Source: Antilocapra americana
Taxonomy: Eukaryota > Chordata > Mammalia > Artiodactyla > Antilocapridae
Assembly: GCA_007570785.1 (NCBI GenBank)
Contig: ML660203.1
Location: forward strand, 9,587,524-9,651,523
Direction of reading: 5' to 3'
Length of the DNA: 64,000 nt
Shown: piece by piece, positions 9,838-21,263 of the stretch
How positions within the stretch are numbered: the first letter of the stretch is position 1
Layout: each line of letters opens with the position of its first letter
Made by a program: the position numbers and the translations under genes
The notes under the pieces: model-generated
Told to the model about the DNA's origin: nothing
Database searches by the model: none
The model's input: the letters and a program-made list of their open reading frames with translations, nothing else

Positions 9838-10052
9838 TTCTCAAACTTTAGAGTGCATCAGAATCAGCTGGAGGGCATATTGAAACCCAGATTGCCAAGT
9901 AACACCCCCAGAATCTCTTAAGTCAAGAAGTTCTGGAATCAGGCCAAAGAATTTGCATTTCAAAGTCAGACACAGTTTAGTGACTGAACAACAATAAACA
10001 AGTGCCTAGCTGATGCTGATGCCTAGGGATCACATTTTGAGAACCACTATGC
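9838..10052. mobile_element. MER5A copy with nested 3'-tail insertion
   Basis: MER5A sequence (gtgcatcagaatcagctgga ... ttttgagaaccactatg) is interrupted at about 9,963-9,998 by roughly 35 bases of BovB or Bov-A 3' tail (aagtcagacacagtttagtg ...). MER5A resumes cleanly with aacaagtgcctagctgatgc. Confidence 0.75.
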
Positions 10053-10956
10053 TGGGTGGACTCTGCTATCCTAACATTCTTGCTCATGCCAACAGGATGG
10101 ATTAGCTCTGATCTGGGAGGCAGACCTAGTGGAATTAATGTCAGGCTTCTTCAGAGACACATGGACCAAGGATCTAGTACTATCAATATCTTACTTCAGA
10201 GGTTTTAGGGAAATCCCCTGAACCTCAGTGGCCAAATCTCTAAATGGGAATAATAGATACTACCTCCTGAGATGTTGTGAAAATTCTAGGAAATCCAAGG
10301 CAGCTCTTTAGTTAATAGGTTCTCCAAGGAGGGCCAAGTTAGTGAGGGCAGAGAACCCCAGCCTGGACATTTGCTCCTCTCCCATGCTGTGTGGCTCTGG
10401 CTCCTGAGTTCCCTGATTCAAAAGCCAGTCTAGTCTTGGCCTGGTCAGAATGCCAGGAGCCGCCTACACCCTCCTTCTGCCTTGGACAGCAAGGTCAGCC
10501 TGGAACAGGACCCAGCCCTGCTAGAGCAGGGGCAGGAAGCCTGGAAGAAGCCTCCATCAGCAAGGGAAGGGGTTTCCCAGATCTCTGGAGAGAGAAGGAA
10601 GCAGGGATGCAGAGCTGGAAGGAGTGGGAAGAGAAAACCCAGCAACCCACATGCCACCTGTCTCTTATTGACTTTCCCTGTAGAACACTTAGTCACGCTG
10701 CTGTCCCCCACTTCCCTGAAGCCACTCTGCATTCAGCTGCCAGAGATAGGGAAAGACTTGAAAAGTGGCAGAACTGTGTGTTGATGGAGAGAAGACACTG
10801 GATGGAGCTTCTGGGAGCCTCAGACATGGACCCAAAGAAACCACTGAAAACAGAGGTCGTGGCTCATCATTTTCCCTGTTTAAGAATGTTTTGTCATCTG
10901 CAAAATGAGGAACACAAGTTCCATCCCTGATCACCTCAGTCATCCCCTCCAGGTAG
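10053..10956. other. Mostly single-copy sequence with MIR traces
   Basis: A forward MIR piece is likely at 10,205-10,320 (aacctcagtggccaaatctc) and another near 10,880-10,920. A 179-codon open frame across 10,391-10,930 starts with GTG, contains MIR sequence and resembles nothing known, so it is not called a gene. Confidence 0.45.
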
Positions 10957-11150
10957 GGTTGCCAGATTTAGAAAATAAAAATATAGGATGCTTAGTTGAA
11001 TTTGAATTACAAGTAAAAAATGAATAATTTTTAATACAAATTTGTGATGAATACTGCATGTAACATCCTTATACTAATTTTTTGCATTGTTTATCTAAAA
11101 TTCAAATTGAACTGGTCACCACATATTTTATTTGGCAAACTTACTTTCAG
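10957..11150. mobile_element. Palindromic MITE-like DNA transposon
   Basis: The left arm (agggttgccagatttagaaa, then gttgaatttgaattacaa) is the reverse complement of the right arm (ctaaaattcaaattgaactg ... tttatttggcaaac). An inverted-repeat element with almost no interior fits a non-autonomous DNA transposon. I do not assign a family. Confidence 0.6.
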
Positions 11151-11227
11151 GGCCTTATTTACTTTCTTCATTGGGGTAGTGAACTTAAATGCCTCCAAGG
11201 GCCATTAAGGTAAAATCAAAAATAACA

Positions 11228-11555
11228 GCTAACACCTACATTGACATTTTTAATTATCAAATATGATCCTAAGTGTTTTATATGCACTATCTCACTGAAT
11301 TATCCCAGCAAGCCAGGTGGACCACTCAGTTTCCTCATCTATGACATGGGAATACGAATATGCTCCATCTTCTGGGATGTTATGAGAATTAAATGATCTA
11401 ATACCTATAAAATACTTAGAATGGTACCAGGCAAACACACAGTAAGCACTAGCTATAATTTGTCCCCTTATGCTCATAGAGAAACAGAGTAAGAAGCCCA
11501 TGGTTTTACCTACCAAGTGGCAGAGCCAAGGTTGGAACTCAGATCTATGACAATG
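11228..11555 (-). repeat. MIR reverse, split by a second MIR
   Basis: Reverse MIR at 11,228-11,315 resumes at 11,463-11,555. Between them, 11,316-11,462 reads as MIR in the forward direction (tcagtttcctcatctatgac ... cacacagtaagcactagc). Confidence 0.6.
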
Positions 11556-11758
11556 GCAAAAATTCAAATTATTTAAAACTCCTGTGTTTTAAATAGGAAA
11601 TAAAACAGGAAAATGGATCAACTGTGGTCAGTTTACACAATGGAATACTACAAAGCAGTACACATGTTACAAAGTATACAGCTGATGTCCCATTCATTCA
11701 TAACTACCATTATTATAAAGCCAAGAGATGTAAACAATTCAGAAACACATTTCTTGAG

Positions 11759-11938
11759 ACTTCCCCGGTGGTCCAGTGGCTAAGACATTGATGCAGAGGG
11801 CCTGGGTTCCATCCCTGGTAGGGAACTAGATCTCATATGCCACAACTAGGAGTTCTCAAGCTGCAATGAAGAATGAAGCTCCTGTGTAGCACAGCTAAGA
11901 CCCGGTGCGGCCAAATAAATTAATTTTTTAAATATTAA
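11759..11938 (+). mobile_element. CHR-type SINE
   Basis: Head acttccccggtggtccagtg, tail ggccaaataaattaattttt. Immediately followed by an inverted CHR copy. Confidence 0.9.
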
Positions 11939-11939
11939 A

Positions 11940-12207
11940 ACATTTTATTTATTTATATTTGGCTGTGATGGGTCTTCATTGCTGCTTGGGCCTTTCTCTA
12001 GTTGCAGTGAGCGAGGTTGTGTGCACGGGCTTCTCATCGTAGTGGCTTCCCTTGTTGCGGAGCTCAGGCTCTAGAGCAGTCTCAGAAGCTGTGCTGCGTG
12101 GACTTGAGTTGCACTGAGGCATGTGGGATCTTCCCAGATCAGAGATTGAATCTGAATCTCCTGCATTGGAAGACAGATTCTTTACCACTGAGCCACCAGG
12201 GAAGCCC
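11940..12207 (-). mobile_element. CHR-type SINE, reverse, tail-to-tail with the previous
   Basis: Starts ttttatttatttatatttgg ctgtg and ends with the reversed head (ccaccagggaagccc). Confidence 0.9.
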
Positions 12208-13239
12208 TAAAAAATTCTTTAAAAAGAAAAAATGCCTTTCTTCAACCAATATTCAGAATGCATAATGCGTAAAATTATGCATTTCATTCATATGAAAAAC
12301 ATGTCTTAATACATTCACTGCCAATTACAAAAAGCACAATATTGTAGTGTTTATAAACTTCTGCCACAATTTGATGCTATTTATTCTAAACAGTCATTAG
12401 GTCCCAAAGGATATTTTCATAAGTTGGTTATTTGGAGCACAAATGTATCTCCCCATTAATTAAAGAATGTTATAATGGTTGATTATGACCTTGGTATTCC
12501 CATCAAACCTTTTAATATTACACAGCTGAACTGTTGTACAAATAAAATCATAGACATCAAAAAACTACTATGACACAAAATAGTTATCAGACATTATGCT
12601 AAAAGAAAGTACAGACTGTATAATTCTATTTGTATGATATTCTAGAACAGGTAAAACTTAATCAATGGTGAAAAAAATCACAATATTGGTTGCTTCTAGA
12701 GAGAGGAAATTTTCTCATGTATTGAAAATGTGCTTTCAATATCTTGTTAGAGGTGTAAATTACATGTCGGTATGCGTTTGTCAAAACATAGTAAATAATA
12801 CACTTGAGATCTATGTTTATCATTGCATGTAAAATGAACCTAAAAAAAAACCCTCAAAACAAATATTGAACTCTAGTTAATGATAGTCATACTGAAATAT
12901 TTAAAGGTAGCATGAACTCTGCAGCTTCCTTGTAATGCATCAGAAAATAATATAGATGAGTGGAGTGATGAAGGAATTAATATATGACAAAGCTTATATA
13001 GCAAACAGTTAACCATACATGTCTTTAAACTGTTCTGTCTGTTTGAAAATACTCATAATAAAATGTTGGTGGAGGTAGAGGAACTCCTACCAATCAAAAT
13101 GCAGTTATCTTCAGGGGTGGATTTGTAATCTCTGATCCATTTGCAGGCATCTCCATCTCCTGCCTGTTTTTCTCCTTTGAGCTACGAAACAGCATGATTT
13201 TATTCTAAAATCTTCCTCTCACAGCTTCTGTCCTAATAT

Positions 13240-13340
13240 TTCTCCTAACTGGGTTCCAGTCCGCTCCCTACTATTTACTTGCTGTAAGACCTAGCCTCTC
13301 AGAGTCTCTTCTGACAGATGGAGATTAGGGTCACGTGACT
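13240..13340 (+). repeat. MIR fragment
   Basis: ctatttacttgctgtaagacctagcctctc resembles the MIR core region; diverged. Confidence 0.4.
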
Positions 13341-13419
13341 TTTATCTAAAGGTAGCAGACTGAATATTTTAAAAATTAAAGAGAAAAATAAATAAATGCA
13401 TCAGACTCAGCCATTCAAC

Positions 13420-13548
13420 CTGATAAGATTTCCTTCCTCTCTAAACCATAAACTCCTCAAGGGCAAGGTACCCATCTTATCCATTCCTGTATTTTCTCTG
13501 GCATATAGTAACACCTTAAGGGCGCTCAGAAATCACTTGAATGAAAAT
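13420..13548 (+). repeat. L2 3' end
   Basis: ccataaactcctcaagggca ... ggcatatagtaacacctta ... acttgaatgaaaa follows the L2 3' terminus. Confidence 0.55.
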
Positions 13549-13559
13549 TTCTTTGTAAA

Positions 13560-13790
13560 GTTTGAGAGGAGACAGAGACACATGTATTGAGTGCCCACTG
13601 GGTGCCCTGAATGAGATGTGCCTATATTGATCCCCAATGAGGTAGGAAGTATTGTGAAGACCACTTTTCTAGAGGAGGAAACAGTTTCAGAAGGGTTAGG
13701 AGACTTGCCAAAATTCACAGAGAATGCAAGAAATAGACCTGGGATTTAAACCCAGGACTGTCTCTTTCAGCTACTTCACAACTGCCTCTT
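13560..13790 (-). repeat. MIR SINE, reverse
   Basis: Blocks gtattgagtgcccactgggt, ttctagaggaggaaacagtt and tttaaacccaggactgtctc occur in reverse MIR order. Confidence 0.7.
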
Positions 13791-13799
13791 CTTGAATCA

Positions 13800-14450
13800 G
13801 TGTTTAAAAAAAAGAGACTTTATGCTTTTCTGTAACCTTCAGATTTTCTGTACTGAATATAGAAGTAAAAAAGAATGTTATAAAAATAAGTGGCCATAAG
13901 GAGCTCTCAACACCTCCTCCTGCAGTTTTGGGAGGACTTAGATTCAGATGAGTGTTTGCAGGACTGAAGAACTCCCTTAGATAATAAACAGCATGGCAGA
14001 GTTTCTCCTAGTCCTGCTCATTATCCCCAGTTCCCTCTTTTCTTGCTCTCAAATGTAGAGTTGTCCTTCTCCTAGGAAAGCCCCACTGGCCCACAGTTAC
14101 AGATTGTAGATCAGAATCATTGCTTGCCCACAGTTCTCACTGGAAATGTCTATCCTAAACTGGAATATACCTGTCTTAAGTTATAGTCACATCTACAAAT
14201 TCCTCAAGCAAAGAGGAAATCAAGAGACAAGCATCCAGGTCACATTATGCGAGATGGAAAGGTACCATCAAACAAAAAACACTCTGGGGAATCTTAGAAC
14301 CCAGCCTTGATTCGGGTAAACTTCAGAGGTAGTAAAGGCTGCAGAGACATAGGAACATGTGACTTTGTTTTCGGTCCTTGAGGACCTTCTGAACTTGGAG
14401 GGAGGAGGGGCAGGCCCTGAAAGGTCAAATGCTTCAGTCACATGTGTTCA
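13800..14450. other. No call
   Basis: Single-copy sequence of mixed composition. No supported exon. Confidence 0.4.
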
Positions 14451-14454
14451 GGAT

Positions 14455-14722
14455 GCTTCCTCAACCGTGAAATAGGACTAACAGTAGTACCTTTCCTCTT
14501 AAGGTGGTGGGGAGGATAAAATAAGAGAATATTAATACAGAGCAGGAGCATAGTAAGTGTTTCATTAAAATCAGTGCTTGATTTTTCACATGAGACACCT
14601 GTGTGCCAGAGAGGTTTGAGGACTTGCCTGAGATCAACTAGTAACTGGAAGAAGCAGAATTCAAACGTGGTCAGCCTGACTCTAGAGCCCTCACTCTTAA
14701 CCTTTAAGCCAGTACCTTCCAA
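14455..14722. repeat. Two MIR pieces in opposite orientation
   Basis: 14,455-14,575 reads as forward MIR (ttcctcaaccgtgaaatagg ... catagtaagtgtttc). 14,576-14,722 reads as reverse MIR (gaggacttgcctgagatcaa ... agagccctcactcttaacc). Confidence 0.6.
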
Positions 14723-14995
14723 GGAGTTGTGCACTGATGGATATGCACAAACTGATTTTAGGTGGTGCCAGAAGTGGTCATCAAAAAAAAAAAAAATCCC
14801 TTTTCATTATGAAAAATTTCAAAGATACAAAAAGAAAATAGTATAATGAATTGCCAGCTTCACCCAGCTTCAAATAGCAGCTCATTAACAATAGCTTTCA
14901 TCTGTTACCTCTGCTGATAGCTTCATTTGAAGCAAATCCCAGACATCACATTCTTTCATACCTAACTACTTTGGTAGGTTTGGTATGGTAATTTT

Positions 14996-15525
14996 TAAGA
15001 AATTATTTTATTGAAGTATAGTTGATTTACAATGTTGTGTTAATTTCTGTTGTACAGCAAAGTGATTGTTATACATGTATATACATTCCTTTTCATATTC
15101 TTTTAATTTATATATTTTTGGCTGTGCTGGACATTTGATGCTGCATGTGGTCTTTCTCTAGCTGTGGTACTTAGGGTTCTCATTGCACTGGCTTCTCTTG
15201 TTGCAGAGCACAGGCTCTAGGTGTGTGGACTTCAATATTAATAGTTGTAGCACTCAGGCACAGTAGTTACAGCTAACAAGCTGAGCTGCTCCATGGCATG
15301 TGGGATCTTCCCAGACCAGGGATCAAACCTGTGTCCCCTGCATTGGCAGGCAGATTCTTAACCACTGGACCACCAGGGATTTTCCATTATAGTTTATCAC
15401 AGGATATTGACTACAGTTCCCTGTGCTATATAGAGGAACCTTGTTATTTATCCATTCTCTATATAACAGCTTGCATTTGCTCATCTTCAACTCCCAATCC
15501 ATCCCTCTCCCAACACCCCCCCTAC
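14996..15525 (-). mobile_element. Cetartiodactyl L1 3' UTR, reverse, split by a SINE
   Basis: It opens attgaagtatagttgatttacaatg and, after a nested CHR copy, continues gtttatcacaggatattgac ... ccaatccatccctctccc, as in L1 3' UTRs of cattle and relatives. Confidence 0.75.
15106..15380 (-). mobile_element. CHR-type SINE, reverse, nested
   Basis: From ggctgtgctggacatttgat to the reversed head ggaccaccagggat. Confidence 0.85.
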
Positions 15526-15529
15526 AAAA

Positions 15530-16335
15530 ATTTCCTAAAACTTGCTAATAAGAAGACAAACAACCCCATTTTAAAAGGGGCAATAAATATGAACAAATCT
15601 TTAGCCATTAGTGAAAACCAAAATGAGATGCCATTTTACACCCACTAGAGCAGTTATTTAAAAAAAAAAAAAAGAGTAACAAATGGCAAGAATGTGGAGA
15701 AACAGGAAGTCTCATACATTGCTGGTAGAAATGTAAAATAGTTCAGCCACTTTAGAAAATAGTCTGCTGGTTTCTTAAAAAGCTAGGCATAATGTTCTCA
15801 TATGACCCAATAATTCCACTTCTATGTATCCACACAAATGAAAAAATGAATGCCAATGGCTTGCATGTGAATGTTCATAGCAGCATTATTCATAATAGCT
15901 GGAAAGTGGAGGTAAAAACTTAAATGTCAATCAACTGATGAATTAATTTTTAAAATGTGCTATATATGTACAATGGAATATTATTCAGTAATAAAAAAGA
16001 AATGAGCTATTGATAAATGCTATGTCATGAATGAACCTGAAACTAAACTAAAGATCACATATTGCATATTTAATTCCATGTATTTGAAATGTCCAGAAGG
16101 CTAATTTATAGAGATAAAAGGTTTTGATGAGGGATTTCCTGGGACAGAAACTAGAAATGAGAATTAGCCCATGTAAATGACCATGAAGGGTCTCAGTAGA
16201 GTGATGAAATTTCTTAAAAATAGTTTCTGATAAGGACTGAAAAACTCAATAAATTTACTATAAATCATTGAATTGCATCTTCAAAATGGGTAGATTTATG
16301 GTATGTCAATTACACCTTTTATGAAGTTGTTTTAA
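15530..16335 (+). mobile_element. L1M 3' end
   Basis: Classic L1 terminal sequence is present: aaatgagatgccattttacac, tgctggtagaaatgtaaaat, gttcatagcagcattattca, tacaatggaatattattcag. It is 5'-truncated and non-coding. Confidence 0.85.
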
Positions 16336-16344
16336 AAAACACAT

Positions 16345-16830
16345 ATGCTAGTTGTTCCAGCAGTTCCATTCCTAAGAATTAGCCTTTCAATAAATGGGCA
16401 GTGAGCAAAATAGCAGGTGAACATGTTAGTAATTCATCATAACATTGTTTGTAATAGGAAAAGATTGGAAATAAGGACAAAGTCCATCAGTAGGGGATTA
16501 AGATAAATTATGGTACTAGAAAACTATGCCAGTCTTAAAAAAAAAAGCATATGTACTGATATGAAACCATCTCAAATTTATTTTATTTAGGGAATAAGGT
16601 CTAAATATTCAGTAGAAAATAACAACAGATTACATATTCATTTGCTTGTATATGCATAGGACATCTCTGGACTATAGAAAGGAAGTGAGTGAGATTGGAT
16701 GTCTTTTTAAGAAATTGAGTGGCTGGAGGACAAAGGTAGAAGGAAAACATTTTCATATTTTTTTGAATAATGTATCAGATACCTATATTAGCTATTGGAA
16801 ATTTAAAAAAAATTTTAAAGTTAACTAAAA
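16345..16830 (+). mobile_element. Second L1M 3' end, older
   Basis: Phrases such as ttgtttgtaataggaaaagat and catctctggactatagaaag fit another L1M 3' UTR. It is more diverged than its neighbour. Confidence 0.5.
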
Positions 16831-16834
16831 TTAT

Positions 16835-17300
16835 TACTAAAAAGTAGGTTGATTTGTTTAAAGAAAAATATGAGTAAGTCTCATCATAAATCATATACAA
16901 ACAAGGACAAACTACTAAGGTAGATGTGGACAAGTGTGGCTTGGAGCAAGCCCAGGGCCATCTATCACAGGGGCCAGCCAGGGCCTGTCTTCCTGGTGGC
17001 TCCAGACCTCCCTCAGCCTTATCTGGGGCCAGGGAGGAACAGAGGCTGAGACCTGCTCCCTGAGCCTTCCACTGTGCAGCACAGTAGTCACAAAAGTTGT
17101 CCAGTATTTGTGACTGCTCCCTGAGAGGGTCAGAATGGGTCCTGTCACAAGCAGAGTTCCCAGTCAGCAGGCTGCATCACAATCCTGCTGCCACTGGGGA
17201 GAGTGAGGCCACCTGGGACTCTTGGACACCCAAGGCCATCCTTTAGTCCCAGAGAGTAGAAAGAGGAAGAGCGTTTCTCCCATTCCTTTGCAATTGAGGT
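16835..17300. other. Single-copy GC-richer block
   Basis: About 450 bases without recognisable repeats and richer in GC than its flanks. No exon is supported. Confidence 0.45.
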
Positions 17301-17304
17301 GTAG

Positions 17305-17415
17305 GGCTCAGGATATGGAGTCAATCTCGGTTTTGCTGTTTATTTGCTGTGTGACCTCACTTACTTTCTCTGAGCCTCTGTTTTCTCAGTTGTAAACATG
17401 GAAATGATACTTTTA
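17305..17415 (+). repeat. MIR SINE
   Basis: tttgctgtgtgacctcactt ... gagcctctgttttctcagtt is the MIR core. Confidence 0.7.
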
Positions 17416-17454
17416 GAAAAACATATTGATGAAATAAAGCAATACATAGATAAG

Positions 17455-17885
17455 GGAACAACTCCAATGTTATCAGTAGGAGAATAAATACATCATGCCA
17501 TGTTTATACAATGGGATACATATAGCAATAAAAAGAACAAATCATTACTACAGGCAAAAGCATAGATGAATTGTACAAACATAAGGTACAAACATAATTC
17601 CCTGGTGGCTCAGAGGTAAAGAATCTGCCTGCCAATGCAGGAAACTCAGGTTTGATCCCTGTGTCAGGAAGATCCCCTGGAGAAGGAATTGGCAACCACA
17701 GTCCATGGGTCTCAAAAGAGTCAGACACAGCTTAGTGACTAAACAACAACAAAGAGCAAAAGAAGTCAGACAAAAAGAGTATACATCATAAAAAATGTAC
17801 TTTTTAATGTTTAATAACAGGTAATACAAACATAAGGTGACAGAGGTAAGAATACTGGTTACTCTGGAGCAGCAAGAATTAGCTG
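17455..17885 (+). mobile_element. L1M 3' fragment with nested SINE
   Basis: tatacaatgggatacatatagc and aagaatactggttactctgg are L1M 3'-UTR phrases on either side of a Bov-tA insertion. Confidence 0.55.
17597..17752 (+). mobile_element. Bov-tA SINE, nested, internally deleted
   Basis: Head ttccctggtggctcagaggt; the body lacks part of the middle; tail gacacagcttagtgactaaa. Confidence 0.9.
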
Positions 17886-17892
17886 GGAGGGG

Positions 17893-18025
17893 AGCCTCCC
17901 TTGTGCCCCATGTGAGGCAACCAAGAGCTCACACGCAGCAACTTAAGATGTCATGTGCCAGAACAAAGAAGATCCCACGTGCTGCAAAAAGACCCAGTGC
18001 AGCCAAATAAATAAAGAAAAATATT
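17893..18025 (+). mobile_element. CHR-type SINE, head missing
   Basis: Only the body and tail (agatcccacgtgctgcaaaa ... gcagccaaataaataaag) are present. Confidence 0.75.
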
Positions 18026-18208
18026 TGTAAAAATATAGACAGAGGAAATGAAGAACACGGTATTCAAGAGGATGGTGACCCTGGTCAGGAAAGGAGTTGG
18101 GTGGGGAGGAGGGTATAGGGTTAGATGCAGGTTATTGTCTAGGCTCTGCAGTTTGTTATGGGATGGTAGATTCACAAGTGCCTAAATCTTTACTTTAAAA
18201 AATAAATT

Positions 18209-18530
18209 AGGGCTTCCCTGGTGGCTCGGTAGTAAAGAATCTGTCTGCCATTGCAGGAGACAAGGGCTTGATCCCTGATCCGGGAAGATCCCACATGCCG
18301 CAGGGCAACTAAGCCCCTGCGCCACAACTATTGAGCCTGTGCTTTTTAGAGCCAGGGAGCCTCAGCTACTGAGCCCACATGCCGCAGCTACTAAAGCCTG
18401 TGCGCCTTAGAGCCCGTGCTGCGCAATAAGCAAAGCCACTGCAATGAGAAACCCGTGCATACAACTAGAGAAAAGCCCTCAAAGTAATGAAGACCCAGCA
18501 TAGCCAATAAATAAATAAAAGAAATAAAAT
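18209..18530 (+). mobile_element. CHR-2-like SINE, full length
   Basis: Head gcttccctggtggctcggta, long body with repeated 'cacatgccgcagctact' units, tail (aataaataaataaa). Confidence 0.9.
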
Positions 18531-18599
18531 TTCAAAAAATTAAAAACTAATTAAACAACTCAAAGATAATTTTACAATAATACAAGGGACACAAATACC

Positions 18600-19050
18600 T
18601 GACGAGGTTGTTGAAGGGTGTTATTAGTCATGATTCTTAGTCGCAAAACAGAACAAAGATACAGTATATTAATGCATACATACGAAATTTAGAAAGACAG
18701 TAATGACGACCCTATATGCAAGACAGCAAAAGAAAACACAGATGTAAAGTACAGACTTTTGGACTCTGTGGGAGAAGGCGAGGGTGGGATAATTTGAGAG
18801 AATAGCACTGAAGCATGTATATTACCATATGTAAAATACATCTATTTTACATATCCAAGTTTGATGCATGAAGCAGGGCACTCAAAGCCAGTGCTCTGGG
18901 ACAACCCAGAGGGATGGAATGGGGAGGGAGGTTCAGGATAGGGGGACACATGTGCACCCCTGGCTGATTCATGTCGATGTATGCCAAAAACCACCACAGT
19001 AATGTAAAGTAATTAGCTTCCAATTAAAATTAATTAAAAAAAAATAAAAC
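18600..19050 (+). mobile_element. L1-BT 3' end
   Basis: tggactctgtgggagaaggc, gagggatggaatggggaggg and gctgattcatgtcgatgtatg are hallmarks of the ruminant L1 3' UTR. It is 5'-truncated and ends in an A-rich tail. Confidence 0.85.
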
Positions 19051-19054
19051 AACT

Positions 19055-19316
19055 CAAAACTCTCCTCAGTTTGAGCAGAAAAGGAATTTATTAAAGGATG
19101 TCAGGTGGTTCAGAGAACCTCCATGAGAGCCTGAGCACCAGGCACTGGGGACCGTGTACTGTTCAGAACAACTCTAAATCCCCTGAGGAGAGATGCCAGG
19201 GTTGGAGTTGCAGGACACAGACACTACAGCTTTCATCTGCCAGCCCTAAGCTCTGGATGCTACTAACAACTACTACCCAGCACCTCTCTGTGTGAAATAG
19301 CAGCAATATTTCACGT
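19055..19316. other. No call
   Basis: Short single-copy interval. Confidence 0.4.
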
Positions 19317-19317
19317 G

Positions 19318-19520
19318 TCAGGTGGTGCTAGTAGTCAAGAATCCACCTGCCAATGCAGGAGGCCCAAGAGACATGGGTTCGATCCCTGGATCAGGAAGAT
19401 CCCCTGGAGAAGGGACTGGCAATCCACTCCAGTATTCTTGCCTGGAGAATCCCATGGACAGAGGAAACTGGCAGGCTACAGTCTATAGGGTTGCAAAGAG
19501 TCGGACACAACTGAGCAACT
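19318..19520 (+). mobile_element. Bov-tA SINE
   Basis: Head caggtggtgctagtagtcaag, body, tail gagtcggacacaactgagca, then a short CA/TA microsatellite to about 19,560. Confidence 0.95.
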
Positions 19521-19559
19521 GAGCACAGCACACACACACATATACTTAAATATATATAT

Positions 19560-19934
19560 GCTTGTTCATTTGTTTGTTTAGGGGTATGTGGACATGTGTA
19601 TGAAATCGTGCATGTTAAGGGCTAGTCCGGGTGCTAGGAACACTGAGTAAGTGCCTACTCAATTAGGATTAGCTATGGTAAGGTTACATGGCAACTGGCA
19701 GGACTAGTTCTGGAATGCAGATAGGACACCCCCAGAGATTCTGAGGACTTCTTGGAGGAGACTTGACAGGGAATACTAGCATGCCTTGGCAGATGGAGGC
19801 CAGGAAACATGGAATTATTTTGAAAAAGTTATTTTAATAAGACTTTGTTATATTGGTACAAAGTCTGTCATGTCTATTATCTTAATTTAATTTTCATGAT
19901 TTGCAAAGGAAAAGGACTATAAGACACAGAAATA
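19560..19934. other. No call
   Basis: Single-copy or highly eroded sequence. Confidence 0.4.
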
Positions 19935-20125
19935 CTCAGTATTGACTCCAGCTCTGCAACATCCCAGCTGTGTGGTCTGGACAAGTGATGTAATCCCTCT
20001 GAGTGTCAGCACTCTCCTCTTTAAAACGGGGGCAATACTGAGACATCATGAGGACCACGTGAGAGAGGATATATGGCAAACTTGGCATAGAGTGGGTACT
20101 TGATCAGGTAATAGGGACAGGTGTT
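19935..20125 (+). repeat. MIR SINE
   Basis: cagctgtgtggtctggacaa ... atagagtgggtacttgatca follows forward MIR. Confidence 0.65.
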
Positions 20126-20463
20126 GTTATTTTTCATCATCACTACCATTTCTCCTACAGTTCATGTCAGAAGAAGGTGTAGCCATGGGACAGATTATTA
20201 TACCATGAACAACAGGATTTAGAGCCACAGACTCAGCTACCAGGGGAGAAAAAGTTCTGGAGACAGCCAGCTAAAGGTGAGGAGAAGTCAATGACAGTGG
20301 GCAGAATGCAGGATTCAGAGAGGATGGGGGCAGTTGGCTGGGGTAATCCACTTGGTTGTTGGCATGAGGTGGCCTGTTAGAGGCCAGGCTTATAAGTGAA
20401 GAGACAAAAGCAACTCAGGGACCCAGCCCAGAAGCTGAACTCCCTGATTCAACAACTGAATAA
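20126..20463. other. No call
   Basis: Single-copy sequence with no supported exon. Confidence 0.4.
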
Positions 20464-20746
20464 TGTTTGTTTGCTTGTTTTGGCTGGGCTAGATCTTCGT
20501 TGCTGCATGCAGGGCTTTTCTCTAGTGGCAACAAGCAGAGGCTACTCTTTAGCTGTGACGGTGGGTTTCTCATTGTGGTAGCTCCTCTTGTTTTGGAGCT
20601 TGGGCTCCAAGGCATGTGGGCGTCAGTAGTTGAGGTGTAGGGGGTTAGCTGCCCCCAGGCATGTGGGATCTTCCCCGACTAGAGATCGAACCATGTCCCC
20701 TGCTTTAGCAGGTGGATTCTTAACCATTGAAACACCAAGAAAGTCC
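20464..20746 (-). mobile_element. CHR-2-like SINE, reverse
   Basis: Starts ttgtttgcttgttttggctg and ends ttgaaacaccaagaaagtcc. Confidence 0.85.
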
Positions 20747-20754
20747 TAGAATAA

Positions 20755-20880
20755 TGGTTTGATCCCGGCTCTGAGGTTGGGTAGATCTGGTTTCATATCG
20801 CAGCCTCAATGCCAAGACCACTGTATGACCTTAAGAATATTCCTCATCATCTCTGACTTCTGTTTACTTCCCTGTGGAAA
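20755..20880 (+). repeat. MIR SINE
   Basis: gatcccggctctgaggttgg ... tgtatgaccttaagaatatt; diverged. Confidence 0.5.
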
Positions 20881-21263
20881 GACTGTCTTCTCACTTCTCC
20901 TGTTGTCCTTCTAGAATCATTAGTTCAACAATAGAGTCTTCCTTGATTGCCTCATTTTCAGAGACCTTGGTCTCCTAGGGTCATACCTCTACTCTGAAGC
21001 TAAGCTTCAGTTTTCCTTTACCACCTCCTCCCTTCCATCCTTGACCTCTCTGAGATCACAAATCCATTGACCCTGACACACTGTCCACCCATCCCTTCTG
21101 CATCCATGTACCTCCTGGGCCCCCTAGATTCCCTGCTCAAACACTGTGATAACCTCCTTGCCCCACCCCATCTGGGGTAATTCCCAACTCATCTCCATCA
21201 TCTATTGCAGTCTCTGGCAGCCATGTTGAACACAACTTGAGCAAACCAGTCATCTTAGCTTTG
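20881..21263. other. Pyrimidine-rich single-copy or L2-like sequence
   Basis: Vaguely L2-like wording, too diverged for a call. Confidence 0.35.

Larger units (their letters stand above)
11595..13070 (+). mobile_element. L1M 3' region, interrupted
   Basis: The L1M 3'-UTR phrase acacaatggaatactacaaag near 11,640 and the later gtataattctatttgtatga ... gttgcttctagagag near 12,620-12,700 are in order. A pair of CHR SINEs splits it. The part between 12,210 and 12,590 is weakly matched. Confidence 0.6.

Noticed and set aside
10391..10930. 179-codon open frame
   Set aside because: Starts with GTG, no recognisable domain, its end is MIR-derived, and there are overlapping frames on both strands.
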